This document shows, piece by piece, positions 1 through 8,125 of a stretch of 64,000 bases of DNA. The stretch is taken from NCBI GenBank assembly GCA_014874185.1, contig JACWAF010000019.1, positions 62,001 through 126,000 on the forward strand, written 5' to 3'. The notes beneath the pieces are model-generated. The model did not search any database. It was not told where the DNA came from and saw only the letters and a list, made by a program, of their open reading frames with translations. How positions within the stretch are numbered: position 1 is the first letter of the stretch; the number at the start of each line of letters is the position of its first letter. The position numbers and the translations under genes are program-made. The DNA comes from Nitrospirota bacterium (GTDB taxonomy: Bacteria; Nitrospirota; Thermodesulfovibrionia; Thermodesulfovibrionales; JdFR-88).

Positions 1-1
1 C

Positions 2-247
2 GCCAATATTGACAGGCGCATGAACCAGTACGACCTCTGGCCCGGCTTCGAGGGGCTTATCCGCGAGAACGCCCTTTTTGTTACAATAGGGGATTCCGAT
101 CTGCCCGAAAAACTGAAGGCGGCCTTCGGCGGGTATGAGAAAAAAAGCTTTACAGCTACGGAAAAGGGCAAGGTGCTGAGGCAATATTCCATATTCATCT
201 GCCGGGACTTCAAGGGGCTCAAGAAAGAGGAGTTCACAAGCTTTTGA
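2..247 (+). CDS. Glycosyltransferase family 39-like protein, C-terminal fragment
   Basis: The frame is open from base 2 with no start codon and ends at TGA 245-247, so this is the tail (about 81 residues) of a gene entering from the left. The stretch RRMNQYDLWPGFEGL resembles the soluble C-terminal part of bacterial GT39/PMT-type membrane glycosyltransferases (ArnT-like), which move a sugar from a polyprenyl-phosphate carrier in the inner membrane. This is recognition from memory on a short fragment. The stop overlaps the TTG start of the next gene by four bases. The two genes after it (a polyprenyl-phosphate sugar synthase type and a flippase-like protein) fit a lipid-linked sugar pathway. 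Confidence 0.5.
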   Translation, partial: ANIDRRMNQYDLWPGFEGLIRENALFVTIGDSDLPEKLKAAFGGYEKKSFTATEKGKVLRQYSIFICRDFKGLKKEEFTSF

Positions 248-1209
248 CCGCTCACAGGGACTTTTCAGTAGTAATTCCCCTCTATAACGAGGAAGAGAAC
301 GTCAGGCCGCTTTACGAGGCCCTGAAACCCGTCCTCGACAAAACGGGAAAGGAATACGAAATCCTCTTTGTGGACGACGGAAGCTCCGACCGCACCCTCC
401 CCCAACTGGAAGATATCTCTAAAATTGACAAAAAGGTAAAAGTCCTCTCATTCAGGCGTAACTTCGGCCAGACCGCGGCCTTCGCCGCGGGCTTCGACTA
501 CGCCCAGGGGGACGTGATAATCACCATGGACGGCGACCTGCAAAACGACCCCGCCGACATCCCCCGGATGCTGGATGCCATTCAGGGCTATGACCTTGTA
601 AGCGGCTGGCGGAAAAACCGCAAAGACCCTTTCCTGAGCCGCAAATTCCCTTCCAGAGTGGCCAATTGGCTGATAGGGCGGGTGACAGGGGTCAGGCTTC
701 ACGATTACGGCTGTTCCCTTAAGGCCTATAAAAAAGACGTGGTCAAAAACCTGCGCCTTTACGGCGAGATGCACCGCTTCATCCCCGCAGTGGCCAACTG
801 GTACGGCGTGCGCGTGGCCGAGTTGGAGACCACCCACCACCCGCGTTTAAGGGGCAAATCCAAATACGGGATCTCAAGGACGGTAAAGGTCTTTCTGGAC
901 CTTATCACGGTAAAATTCCTGCAGAGCTTCTCCACCAAGCCAATTCAGTTCTTTGGCCCCATCGGGCTATTGAGCACAACGGCCGGCTTTTTCATATCGT
1001 TCTATCTCGCCGTGCAAAAGATATTCTTTGGCACTCCCATCGGCGGCAGGCCGCTTCTTCTGCTGGGGGTGCTGCTGATAATAGTAGGCATTCAGCTTAT
1101 CGGGATGGGGCTCCTTGGCGAGATGCTCGTCAGGGTCTACCACGAGAGCCAGCGAAAACCCATCTACGCCCTCAAGAAAGTAATTGGCGCAGACAGCGAA
1201 CAAGCCTAA
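244..1209 (+). CDS. DPM1/GtrB-type family 2 glycosyltransferase
   Basis: 321 residues. The N-terminal GT-A domain has the GT2 landmarks FSVVIPLYNEEENV, the nucleotide-binding VDDGSSD, and TMDGDLQNDP with the metal-binding DxD-like motif. Two hydrophobic helices near residues 225-250 and 262-295 form the membrane anchor typical of GtrB/ArnC-like synthases. Family members load a sugar onto undecaprenyl (or dolichyl) phosphate at the cytoplasmic face of the membrane. The start is TTG at 244, overlapping the previous stop; no closer ATG precedes the conserved VIPLYNE. Its 3' end overlaps the next gene by 26 bases, so the three genes look like one transcription unit. The sugar is not known. Confidence 0.85.
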   Translation: MTAHRDFSVVIPLYNEEENVRPLYEALKPVLDKTGKEYEILFVDDGSSDRTLPQLEDISKIDKKVKVLSFRRNFGQTAAFAAGFDYAQGDVIITMDGDLQNDPADIPRMLDAIQGYDLVSGWRKNRKDPFLSRKFPSRVANWLIGRVTGVRLHDYGCSLKAYKKDVVKNLRLYGEMHRFIPAVANWYGVRVAELETTHHPRLRGKSKYGISRTVKVFLDLITVKFLQSFSTKPIQFFGPIGLLSTTAGFFISFYLAVQKIFFGTPIGGRPLLLLGVLLIIVGIQLIGMGLLGEMLVRVYHESQRKPIYALKKVIGADSEQA

Positions 1210-2092
1210 GCGCATCCTTCTGCTGGCATTAAAATTCCTGGTAAGCGGCACTCTCCTGTTCTTCGTCCTCAGGAAGGCCGGCTTCAAAGAGGTCTATTCG
1301 CTTATAAGCCGGATAAACCCGCTTGCGTTCCTGGCCGCAGTGCTCTTCTATGCCCTGGGGCAGCTTGTCTCCAGCGCCAGATGGAGGCTTCTGCTCACAT
1401 CAAGAGTTCCCATGAAGAGGCTCTTCTCCCTCTATATGGTGGGAAGCTTCTTCAGCATGATCCTGCCCGGCCTCGTCGGGGGCGACGCGGTAAAAGGGTT
1501 CTATCTTTACAAGGACACCGGCAAGGCGCCGGAGACCATGGCCTCGATCTTCATGGAGAGATACCTGGGCTTCACGGCCCTCTTGATACTTGGCGCGCTG
1601 GCCTACCCCTTCAGCCTGCCTTATATAAAAGGCTCGCCCCTGGCATGGTATTTTCCTCTTATCGTGGCCGCTTTCCTGGTGTTCAGCCTGGCCTTCTTCA
1701 ATCTGAAAATCGGCCGCAGGATAAAGATGCTCTCCGAGGTCTACGGCTACTTCGGCCTGTACCGGAAACCCGTGCTGGCAAGAGGCGTCCTCCTCTCGTT
1801 CGGCGTGCAGGGGCTTGCCATAATTTCCGTAATTACCATCTCAAAAGGACTGGGGCTGTCCATCCCGGTCCCCCTCTTCTTCGCCTTCGTCCCGATGATC
1901 GTAGCCTTCTCCTCACTGCCGGTATCCGTCTCGGGGATCGGCCTCAGGGAGGCGTCATTCGTGCTCCTCTTCGGCGGGGCTGGCTTGAACGCCGAATCGG
2001 CTGCCGCCATGTCCTTCTCCTGGTACCTATCAATGATGGCCTGCTCACTCATCGGAGCCGTCGAATACCTGAGACTGCATAAGAAAGGCTAA
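1184..2092 (+). CDS. Lysylphosphatidylglycerol synthase TM-domain/UPF0104 flippase-like membrane protein
   Basis: 302 residues, almost entirely hydrophobic, with about eight predicted membrane helices. The pattern SSARWRLLL, followed by PGLVGGDAVKGFYLYK and FMERYLGF, is typical of the LPG_synthase_TM (AglD-like, UPF0104) family. These proteins are the membrane half of MprF without the synthase domain and are thought to act on lipid-linked substrates; the exact substrate here is unknown. The start is TTG 1184, inside the previous gene. Its position after a polyprenyl-phosphate glycosyltransferase suggests a role in moving or handling the lipid-linked sugar (inference). A pair of terminator-like hairpins follows the stop. 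Confidence 0.8.
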   Translation: MAQTANKPKRILLLALKFLVSGTLLFFVLRKAGFKEVYSLISRINPLAFLAAVLFYALGQLVSSARWRLLLTSRVPMKRLFSLYMVGSFFSMILPGLVGGDAVKGFYLYKDTGKAPETMASIFMERYLGFTALLILGALAYPFSLPYIKGSPLAWYFPLIVAAFLVFSLAFFNLKIGRRIKMLSEVYGYFGLYRKPVLARGVLLSFGVQGLAIISVITISKGLGLSIPVPLFFAFVPMIVAFSSLPVSVSGIGLREASFVLLFGGAGLNAESAAAMSFSWYLSMMACSLIGAVEYLRLHKKG

Positions 2093-2094
2093 TC

Positions 2095-2215
2095 CTTCTT
2101 TCTCTTGTAAGAGAAAGAAGCAAAGAGAACTTTTGTATTTTTTCGCCCGTTCGGGCGAAAAAATCTAAAAGTTTTTTCCCTTGCTACTTCCCTTTTTTAC
2201 AAAAAAGAGAAGTAG
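2095..2215. terminator. Cluster of three hairpins between convergent genes
   Basis: Three palindromes lie between the convergent stops at 2092 and 2228: 2095-2120 (11-bp stem, loop TGTA); 2137-2164 (stem ATTTTTTCGCCCG against CGGGCGAAAAAAT), with A/T tracts on both sides, so a terminator in both directions; and about 2185-2215 (CTACTTC... GAAGTAG). The first belongs to a repeat also found at 36682-36724. Confidence 0.75.
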
Positions 2216-2227
2216 TCCTCTGCCTTT

Positions 2228-3139
2228 TCAAGGCGGGCATTTGCCGCAGACGGAGGTGAAGAGGCTGGTGGAGAGATATCTGTCCCCCCTGTCCGGGAGG
2301 ATGACGACCACTGTGCCGTGGTTGAGCTTTTTCGCAACCTGGAGGGCCACGTGCATGGCGGCCCCGCTGGACATGCCAACGAAGAGCCCTTCCTCGACGG
2401 CCAGTCTGCGCGTGGTGCCATAGGCCTCGTCGTCTTTTACTATATGGCGCTCGTCCAGCTTGGAGGGGTCGAATATCTTGGGCACGATGGACTCGGTCAT
2501 GTTCTTGAGGCCCTGTATGCGGTGGCCCAGCACCGGTTCGGCGGCGATTATTCTTATAGAGGGGTTGAACTCTTTCAGTCTCCTGCCCACGCCCATAAGG
2601 GTGCCGGTGGTGCCCATCCCGGCCACGAAGTGGGTGACCTCGCCTTTGGTCTGGTCTATTATCTCGCGCCCTGTGGTCTCGTAATGGGCAAGGATGTTGG
2701 CCTGATTCGAGAACTGGTCCGGCATGAAGTACTTGTCGGGGTTTTCAGAGAGTATCTTGCGGGCCAGCCTGATGGCGCCGTCCGTGCCCTCTTCGGCGGG
2801 GGAGAGGACAAGCTCCGCTCCGAAGGCCTCGAGGGTGCGCCTGCGCTCTATGCTGACGCAGGCGGGCATCACAAGCTTCACGCGGTAGCCTTTGGCCGCG
2901 CCCACCATGGCCAGGCCGATGCCGGTGTTGCCGCTGGTTGCCTCCAGGATTACCTTCTCTCTTGAGAGACCACCTTCCTTCTCGGCCCGGTCTATCATGT
3001 ACAGGGCGATGCGGTCCTTGACGGAGCCGCCGGGGTTGGCCCCCTCAAGCTTGGCCAATAGCCGCACGCCGGGCCTCTTCTCCACAAGGTTCTCGATGAG
3101 GACGAGGGGCGTGTTGCCTATGGAATCAAGGACGCTCAC
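2228..3139 (-). CDS. cysM: Cysteine synthase, PLP-dependent (CysM/CysK family)
   Basis: 303 residues. Converts O-acetylserine (or O-phosphoserine) plus sulfide, or another sulfur donor, to cysteine in the cytoplasm. Evidence: GNTPLVLIENL at the N-terminus, the PLP-lysine motif GGSVKDR, the substrate loop EATSGNTGIGLAM, the phosphate-binding GMGTTGTLMGVGR, and the C-terminal VVILPDRGDRYLST, all at normal spacing. The CysM (B-type) label rests on overall feel and is less certain than the family; the tail ends CGKCPP. The start is GTG 3139, directly after an extended -10 element (3148-3156) with no Shine-Dalgarno, so translation may be leaderless. Divergent from mnmA across only 39 bases; cysteine supplies the sulfur that MnmA uses. 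Confidence 0.9.
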   Translation of the reverse strand: MSVLDSIGNTPLVLIENLVEKRPGVRLLAKLEGANPGGSVKDRIALYMIDRAEKEGGLSREKVILEATSGNTGIGLAMVGAAKGYRVKLVMPACVSIERRRTLEAFGAELVLSPAEEGTDGAIRLARKILSENPDKYFMPDQFSNQANILAHYETTGREIIDQTKGEVTHFVAGMGTTGTLMGVGRRLKEFNPSIRIIAAEPVLGHRIQGLKNMTESIVPKIFDPSKLDERHIVKDDEAYGTTRRLAVEEGLFVGMSSGAAMHVALQVAKKLNHGTVVVILPDRGDRYLSTSLFTSVCGKCPP

Positions 3140-3147
3140 AGGAAAAT

Positions 3148-3156
3148 ATTATACCA
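3148..3156 (-). promoter_or_regulatory. Extended -10 promoter of cysM, leaderless configuration
   Basis: On the minus strand the sequence reads TGGTATAAT, eight bases before the GTG start at 3139. A start site about seven bases downstream would leave a leader of 1-3 bases. No convincing -35 is seen; the TG extension would compensate. Confidence 0.6.
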
Positions 3157-3163
3157 GAGCGGA

Positions 3164-3172
3164 TGTTAATAT
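3164..3172 (+). promoter_or_regulatory. Extended -10 promoter of mnmA, leaderless configuration
   Basis: TGTTAATAT ends six bases before the ATG at 3179, placing the expected transcription start at or within a base of the start codon. There is no purine-rich ribosome site in the A/T-rich spacer. Confidence 0.55.
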
Positions 3173-3178
3173 AAAAAT

Positions 3179-4234
3179 ATGCGCGTGGCAGTTGGCATGA
3201 GCGGCGGCGTGGACTCCTCCACGGCCGCCCTGCTCCTGAAAAATCAGGGCTTCGATGTGCTTGGGGTAAGCCTGCTTTTATTCGAGACACGGGGAAGGAC
3301 CGGCCCAAAGTCCTGCTGCTCGATTGAGACCGTGCGGGATGCCGCCGAGACCGCCAGGATACTTGGCATAGGGCACAAGGTGGTGGATGCCCGGGACCTG
3401 TTCATAGAGAAGGTGATAAACCCGTTCGTGGATGCCTACTCCCGCGGCCTCACCCCGAACCCCTGCATCCTCTGCAACCGGCACATAAAATTCCCCATCC
3501 TGCTGAGAGAGGCGGATATTTGGGGGGCAGAGTTTATAGCCACTGGCCACTACGCCCGCATTGCGCGGGAGGACGGGCGCTCGCTCCTCATGCGGGGAAT
3601 TGACCGGAAGAAGGACCAGTCATACGTGCTCTACGCCCAGACGGAAGAAGAGCTTCAGAGGCTCATTCTCCCGCTTGGGGGATATAAAAAAGAGGACGTG
3701 CGCCGGATGGCGAGGGAGGCCGGGCTTCCGGTCTTCAATCGGCCCGAAAGCCAGGAGATATGCTTCGTTGAGGGGGGGGACTACCTGCCTTTCGTGAGCC
3801 TGCTGGCGCCGGAGGCGGCGGAGCCGGGCCCCGTGATAGACGAGGCGGGAAACGTCCTGGGCACGCACCGGGGGATTTACGCCTACACCATCGGGCAGAG
3901 GAAGGGCCTGGGCGTGCCGTCCCTAAAGCCCCTGTATGTGAACCGGATAGACCCGGCGGGAAACGCAGTGCACGTGGGCCCGCGCGAGCTGGCCGAAAAG
4001 AGGGAAGTAAGAGTTACGGAACTGGTCTGGCACATCCCCTGTAAAAACCCGTTCGGGGCGTTGGTAAAATTTCGCTCCATGATGGCCCCCGTCCCGGCAA
4101 TGGTTACCCCTGAAAGCGGCATGGTGAAGATAGAGTTCGATCAGCCCCAGTGGGCCCCCGCGCCCGGCCAGAGCGCAGTCTTCTACGATGCCGAGACGGT
4201 GGTTGGCGGGGGAATAATCACTTCGGCCAGTTAA
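3179..4234 (+). CDS. mnmA: tRNA-specific 2-thiouridylase MnmA
   Basis: 351 residues, normal for the family. Thiolates U34 of Lys, Glu and Gln tRNAs using ATP and sulfur relayed from cysteine desulfurase. Landmarks: PP-loop MSGGVDSS for ATP at the N-terminus; NPCILCNRHIKF containing the first catalytic cysteine; ATGHYARI; DQSYVLY; SQEICFV with the second catalytic cysteine; and the C-terminal beta-barrel region starting around IGQRKGLGV. The start ATG 3179 is fixed by MRVAVGMSGG. It shares a 39-base divergent promoter region with cysM. No unusual residues were seen. Confidence 0.96.
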   Translation: MRVAVGMSGGVDSSTAALLLKNQGFDVLGVSLLLFETRGRTGPKSCCSIETVRDAAETARILGIGHKVVDARDLFIEKVINPFVDAYSRGLTPNPCILCNRHIKFPILLREADIWGAEFIATGHYARIAREDGRSLLMRGIDRKKDQSYVLYAQTEEELQRLILPLGGYKKEDVRRMAREAGLPVFNRPESQEICFVEGGDYLPFVSLLAPEAAEPGPVIDEAGNVLGTHRGIYAYTIGQRKGLGVPSLKPLYVNRIDPAGNAVHVGPRELAEKREVRVTELVWHIPCKNPFGALVKFRSMMAPVPAMVTPESGMVKIEFDQPQWAPAPGQSAVFYDAETVVGGGIITSAS

Positions 4235-4367
4235 CCCTCACCCCTCCCCCTCCCCCTCAGAGAGAGGGCAGGGGACAATGAAAGTAGTTATAGTTGTTTC
4301 CTTTGGATACGATTGTTTTTGTTGCATTCCCGGTTTTTTTCGGAGAGAATGTATGTAGAAGAAAGCC
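4235..4367. repeat. Intergenic C/T-rich repeat remnant
   Basis: The 133 bases after mnmA begin with a run of CCCCTCCCCCT units followed by CAGAGAGAGGG, resembling the arms of the C-rich palindromes at 8193 and 37948. The rest is A/T-rich leader before the glycosyltransferase gene. Confidence 0.4.
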
Positions 4368-5282
4368 ATGGAATTATCTGTGGTAATCCCCTGTCTTAAT
4401 GCTGAAGCTACCCTGGCCGTCCAGCTCGAAGCGCTTGCCAGCCAGAAATGGTCCAGGCCCTGGGAGGTGGTACTGGCAGACAACGGCTCGACGGACCAGT
4501 CCCTTCTGATAACCCGCAAGTACGCGGAGAGGATATCGAACCTGCGCATAATAGACGCCTCCGGCAGGAGGGGCCCATCGCGCCCCAGGAACCTGGGCGT
4601 GAAGGCCGCGGCTTCGGACAGGGTAGTCTTCTGCGACGCGGACGACGAGGTCGCGCCCGGATGGGTGGCGGCGATGGGGGAGGCCCTCTCAAAGAACGAC
4701 CTGGTCTGCGGCGATACGCGGTTTGATAAATTCAATCCGCTGGAGATGGCCGAGGCGTATGCCCGGCTGTGGCGGGGCGGCCTTTACAGAGAGCAGTTCA
4801 TGCCCCACGCCAGCACCTGCAACATGGGCATAAGGCGCGCGGCACACGAGGCCATAGGCGGATTTGACGAGGCCCTGCCCCGGTATCAGGACGGCGACTA
4901 CTGCTGGCGGCTGCAGTTTGCGGGATACCAGTTCACATATGTCCCGGAGGCCGTCGTCCAGTACCGGATAGACCGCGCGAGCCACTCATTCGGCTACCAT
5001 TACCGGCGTTCACGCACCTCGGCGGCGGCCGAATACTGGCTTTACAAGAGATACAGGCCGCTTGGGATGGGGTTCTCGCCCTACTCCAATATGAAACAGT
5101 CCTTTCTCTCGTTTCTGCACGTGGTCCGGAAGATGCCGGACGCGCTGGCCAGGCATGAACTCACGATCTGGATGGAGCAGTTTGCCATGTGCACGGGCGA
5201 TGTGGTGGGCCAGTTCCAGGGAAGGCTCACAAACCCGGTGAGTCATATACCGTCTCCAAAACAGGATACCGGCCATCCCTGA
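4368..5282 (+). CDS. Family 2 glycosyltransferase
   Basis: 304 residues, soluble. GT-A fold signs: LSVVIPCLNAEATL at the N-terminus, the nucleotide-binding ADNGSTD, the metal motif FCDADDE, and the later GGFDEALPRYQDGDYCWRL, which matches the acceptor/catalytic ED-type region of polysaccharide GT2 enzymes. The product sugar is unknown. It stands alone between mnmA and a convergent gene, away from the lipid-sugar cluster at the left edge. The ATG at 4368 is preceded by GAAGAAAG, a modest ribosome site. A repeat element follows the stop. Confidence 0.82.
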   Translation: MELSVVIPCLNAEATLAVQLEALASQKWSRPWEVVLADNGSTDQSLLITRKYAERISNLRIIDASGRRGPSRPRNLGVKAAASDRVVFCDADDEVAPGWVAAMGEALSKNDLVCGDTRFDKFNPLEMAEAYARLWRGGLYREQFMPHASTCNMGIRRAAHEAIGGFDEALPRYQDGDYCWRLQFAGYQFTYVPEAVVQYRIDRASHSFGYHYRRSRTSAAAEYWLYKRYRPLGMGFSPYSNMKQSFLSFLHVVRKMPDALARHELTIWMEQFAMCTGDVVGQFQGRLTNPVSHIPSPKQDTGHP

Positions 5283-5295
5283 AGATTATTATGGA

Positions 5296-5455
5296 TCTCA
5301 TAATTGAACAGACATTTTGACAGGAAAATCTCCCCTCTCCCCTCTTTTCCAAAGAGGGGTAACCCCTCCCTTTGACAAAGGCCCTTTGACAAACGGGAGG
5401 TCAGGAGGGATTTTCTAATAATTAAGTGCACCCTATTATGAAACCTTTAACAAGT
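5296..5455. repeat. Interspersed repeat, about 150 bp, copy A
   Basis: Matches copy B at 45842-45985 in order and orientation: a leader with CATTTTGACA, an AAATCTCCCCT block, AAGAGGGG, CCCTCCCTTTGACAAAG, GGAGGTCAGGAGGGATTT, then CACCCTATTATGAAACCTTT. The CCCTCCCTTTG...GGGAGG parts can pair. Copy A carries an extra CCCTTTGACAAA. No protein was found in it. Confidence 0.65.
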
Positions 5456-5512
5456 CCGGTTTCCCGGCATTTCGGATTCCGTGGAATCCACTCAATCAAC
5501 CGGAAACAGTTT

Positions 5513-6070
5513 TCATTTCCTTTTTGTGAATGCCGGTTCCGGCCTGGTCCTTGTCACCCTTGCCGCCCGAAACAGCTCGCCCAGAAAGGAGATTATCAGG
5601 ACGCCTATCAGTACGTTTACCGCGTCTTGAAAGGTCCTGAACGCGCCAAGAGCGATAAGGAGTGTAGTGGCCGCCGCGGGAGGGTGCGTACATTTCAGGG
5701 CCAGATTTCCAATCAGCGTGAGCATTACCGCTATAAGGGAAGCCCAGACCCTGGGGGCCGTGAGGATGTGGGTGGAAAGCACAATGGGGGCGCTGTTCGC
5801 GCCCGTTGCCCAGACTGCGAAGAACCCCGCCAGAAGCCCGATTACATGTCCAGCAAGGGTATTGTAGAACCTGGAGCTGGGAAGACGAGGGGCTGCGGCC
5901 TGCAGGTACGCCGTGGGGCCAAGGCTCGGGAAAATCCATGGCCTTCCGGCCAGCAACCCGAAGAGGCCAGCGGCAAGCATCAGTACGCCGCCAGCGAAAG
6001 GGGCCCAGACCAGGTCCGGAATCTTCCCCGTCAGCTCCGTCATCCTCTTGTAAATATTTTTAAAGGCCAT
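5513..6070 (-). CDS. HPP family integral membrane protein
   Basis: 185 residues with four to five membrane helices. The family-defining segment CTHPPAAATTLLIAL is present near residue 130, with SLGPTAYL earlier, both diagnostic of the HPP family. Some members move nitrite across membranes (established in plants and cyanobacteria); the bacterial role is otherwise unclear. ATG 6070 has a ribosome site, GAGG, seven bases upstream. It sits alone, convergent with the glycosyltransferase and divergent from the hydrolase at 6181. No CBS domains are fused, unlike some family members. Confidence 0.85.
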   Translation of the reverse strand: MAFKNIYKRMTELTGKIPDLVWAPFAGGVLMLAAGLFGLLAGRPWIFPSLGPTAYLQAAAPRLPSSRFYNTLAGHVIGLLAGFFAVWATGANSAPIVLSTHILTAPRVWASLIAVMLTLIGNLALKCTHPPAAATTLLIALGAFRTFQDAVNVLIGVLIISFLGELFRAARVTRTRPEPAFTKRK

Positions 6071-6142
6071 TTCAACCTCTTTTTTCCCCCTCAGAGTTTA
6101 CCCCGATCAACTCCGGTTAACAACACGCATTTCCCCTCCCGC

Positions 6143-6172
6143 TTGAACAAACATCCTCCGTGCTGGTAGAGT
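6143..6172 (+). promoter_or_regulatory. Promoter of the YycJ-like gene, leaderless configuration
   Basis: TTGAAC (6143-6148), an 18-base spacer ending TGG, then TAGAGT (6167-6172), with the ATG at 6181 eight bases later. This placement argues for the ATG rather than the GTG at 6160 as the start. Confidence 0.5.
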
Positions 6173-6180
6173 ACTTGCCC

Positions 6181-6936
6181 ATGCTGGCCATCTCGCTGCA
6201 GTCCGGAAGCAACGGAAACTCCATATATGTCGAGACATGCGGCCTGAAGCTCCTCTTCGACGCGGGGATAAGCGGCGTGCAGGCAGAGCAGAGGCTTGCC
6301 GGGTTCGGAAAAGAGATAAGGCGGGTGGACGCGCTTATAATCTCCCATGACCATTCGGACCATATGGAATACGCGGGCGTCTATGCGCGAAAATTCGGGA
6401 TCCCCGTATATCTGACCCCGCCCACCATGAAGGCCGGGAAGCACATCTTCAGCGGGCGCGAAAGGCTCGTCCATTTCAAATCCGGCGAACGGATAGACTT
6501 CGGCAGCGTGGAAGTCCGCACCGTCCCCACCCCCCACGACGGGGCGGACGGGTGCGCCTTCGTAATTTCCGCAAGAGGGAAAAGGCTTGGGATATTTACA
6601 GACCTGGGGCACATCTTTGAAGGCCTCGGGAGATGCCTTTCCACCCTGGACGCGGTCTTTCTTGAGAGCAATTACGACCCGCAGATGCTCAACGACGGCC
6701 CTTACCCCTGTTTTCTGAAGAAGCGAATATCAGGGCCCGGCGGGCACATCTCCAATATGGAATCCGCAACGCTTCTCAGTGAGTTCGGGAAGGCCCTGAA
6801 GTGGGCGTGCCTGGCGCACCTGTCCGGCAACAACAACACGCCCGAACTGGCGATGAAGACACATAAGAAGGTCAACCCCGCGTTGACGCTGGCAGCCGCA
6901 AGCCGGTACGGCGCGACGGGGGCCCTCAAGGTCTAA
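6181..6936 (+). CDS. MBL-fold metallo-hydrolase, YycJ/WalJ-like
   Basis: 251 residues from ATG 6181 (an in-frame GTG at 6160 would add seven). The start MLAISLQSGSNGNSIYVE is the family pattern. The metal-binding SHDHSDHMEY (HxHxDH), the later TPTPHDGADG, FTDLGH and a final HLSGNNNTPE supply the remaining ligands of a two-metal beta-lactamase-fold phosphodiesterase. YycJ-like proteins are proposed DNA/RNA exonucleases or cell-wall regulators; no experiment settles it here. The last 11 bases overlap the 3' end of the convergent propeller gene. Confidence 0.87.
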   Translation: MLAISLQSGSNGNSIYVETCGLKLLFDAGISGVQAEQRLAGFGKEIRRVDALIISHDHSDHMEYAGVYARKFGIPVYLTPPTMKAGKHIFSGRERLVHFKSGERIDFGSVEVRTVPTPHDGADGCAFVISARGKRLGIFTDLGHIFEGLGRCLSTLDAVFLESNYDPQMLNDGPYPCFLKKRISGPGGHISNMESATLLSEFGKALKWACLAHLSGNNNTPELAMKTHKKVNPALTLAAASRYGATGALKV

Positions 6937-8125
6937 GGGGCATGTCGCCCTTTCTTTCCGTGAGCAGGCGGCCGGAACCGGTGTCCTTCAGCGTGAATAC
7001 ATTCAGCCTTCCGGCCGTGTAATCTCCAACCCAGACCTCGTATATGTCCCCGCCCTGATATACGTCCACCGCCACCGGGCGCCCCGGCGACTTCCACGCG
7101 CCCTGCCCCCTGAGGGAACCGCCCGAGAAGGCCTGAAGCTCGCCTCCCTTGTAGCAGACGGCGAAGATGAACCTCTTGTCCCTGGAGATGGCAACCGTCC
7201 GGGGGGCCATGTCGGTATCCGCTGAATCAAGGACCCTGTCTGTCCTGGTATCCACCTTCACCAGTCTGGACGCCATATTAAGAGAAGCGTACAGGTAATG
7301 GCCGTCCAGCAGTATATGCCGGGGGTTTACGCCCACCCTGATGTCATGGACGGGCTTGAAGGTGTCCAGGTCAAAAACGCGCACGGCGTTTCCGCCCATT
7401 ATCGCCACGTACAGATAGCGGGAATCCGGCGAGACGGCAAGCCCCCTGGGCACAGGGCCCGCTTTAAAGTCCGCTATCTTCGCCCAGTCCGCCGGATTGG
7501 GGGAGGCTATCCTGATCACGCTTACCGTGTTGGAGTGCCAGTTGGCCACGAACAGATACCGCCCGTCAGGGCTTGCTGCTATTACCTTGGGCGTCCTTCC
7601 GGTCTTTATAAGAAGGAGTTTTATCTTCCTGGACGAAAAGACCGGCTTTCCGCCGGCTGTTGCGTTAACTATCCGTTCATGGAGCCATGCCTCTTTGCAC
7701 GGCCTCCCATCCACGCAGGTGTCCCCGCCCTGAAGGTCCCAGACAACCACTCCCCCGGCATTGTGGAGGGAAGCCCAGAGGAACCGCCCGTTGTGCGTGA
7801 TGTGCGCCTCGACCGGTTTTTCCTGATAAGAGTCTATCCATTTCTTCTTCTTGTAATCGAACCCTTTCCCCTTATGGGGGACAAAGACCAGCTTTCTTCT
7901 AATCTCTCTTGACGCCCTGTCGAAGTCGTAAATGCTCATGGCCTCCAGGTTGAGGGAATAGACGTCCGCGCCGTCCGGGCTTATGAGGACGGACTTGACC
8001 CCGTATCCGGCCTTGAGGGTTTCTTTTCTGATAAGTTCAAGCCGCGGGTAGGCTGGTTTGGAGAAGAACAGAAATACAAATAAAAAAGCCAAAAAGGACT
8101 TTTTGAGGAGTGAAGGATTTTTCAT
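6926..8125 (-). CDS. Exported YVTN-type beta-propeller protein
   Basis: 399 residues. A signal peptide (KKSFLAFLFVFLFFSKPAYP) is followed by repeated propeller blades: SPDGADVYSLN, ASPDGRYLFVANWHSNTVSVI, SPDSRYLYVAIMGGNAV, DGHYLYASL, SRDKRFIFAVCYKGGEL. The SPDGRYLYVAN... motif is the 40-residue YVTN/lactonase-type repeat, giving about seven blades. Such periplasmic propellers usually bind proteins or cofactors, but some are dehydrogenase or nitrite-reductase-like; no heme motif (CxxCH) or catalytic residue stands out. Monocistronic, with its tail overlapping the hydrolase gene. Confidence 0.8.
   Translation of the reverse strand: MKNPSLLKKSFLAFLFVFLFFSKPAYPRLELIRKETLKAGYGVKSVLISPDGADVYSLNLEAMSIYDFDRASREIRRKLVFVPHKGKGFDYKKKKWIDSYQEKPVEAHITHNGRFLWASLHNAGGVVVWDLQGGDTCVDGRPCKEAWLHERIVNATAGGKPVFSSRKIKLLLIKTGRTPKVIAASPDGRYLFVANWHSNTVSVIRIASPNPADWAKIADFKAGPVPRGLAVSPDSRYLYVAIMGGNAVRVFDLDTFKPVHDIRVGVNPRHILLDGHYLYASLNMASRLVKVDTRTDRVLDSADTDMAPRTVAISRDKRFIFAVCYKGGELQAFSGGSLRGQGAWKSPGRPVAVDVYQGGDIYEVWVGDYTAGRLNVFTLKDTGSGRLLTERKGDMPLRP

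Noticed and set aside
5296-5455. Insertion sequence remnant
   Set aside because: No transposase fragment or clear terminal inverted repeats; described only as a non-coding repeat.
5426-6169. 247-codon open frame over the HPP gene
   Set aside because: Runs antisense through the HPP family protein and a repeat; low complexity, no family match.
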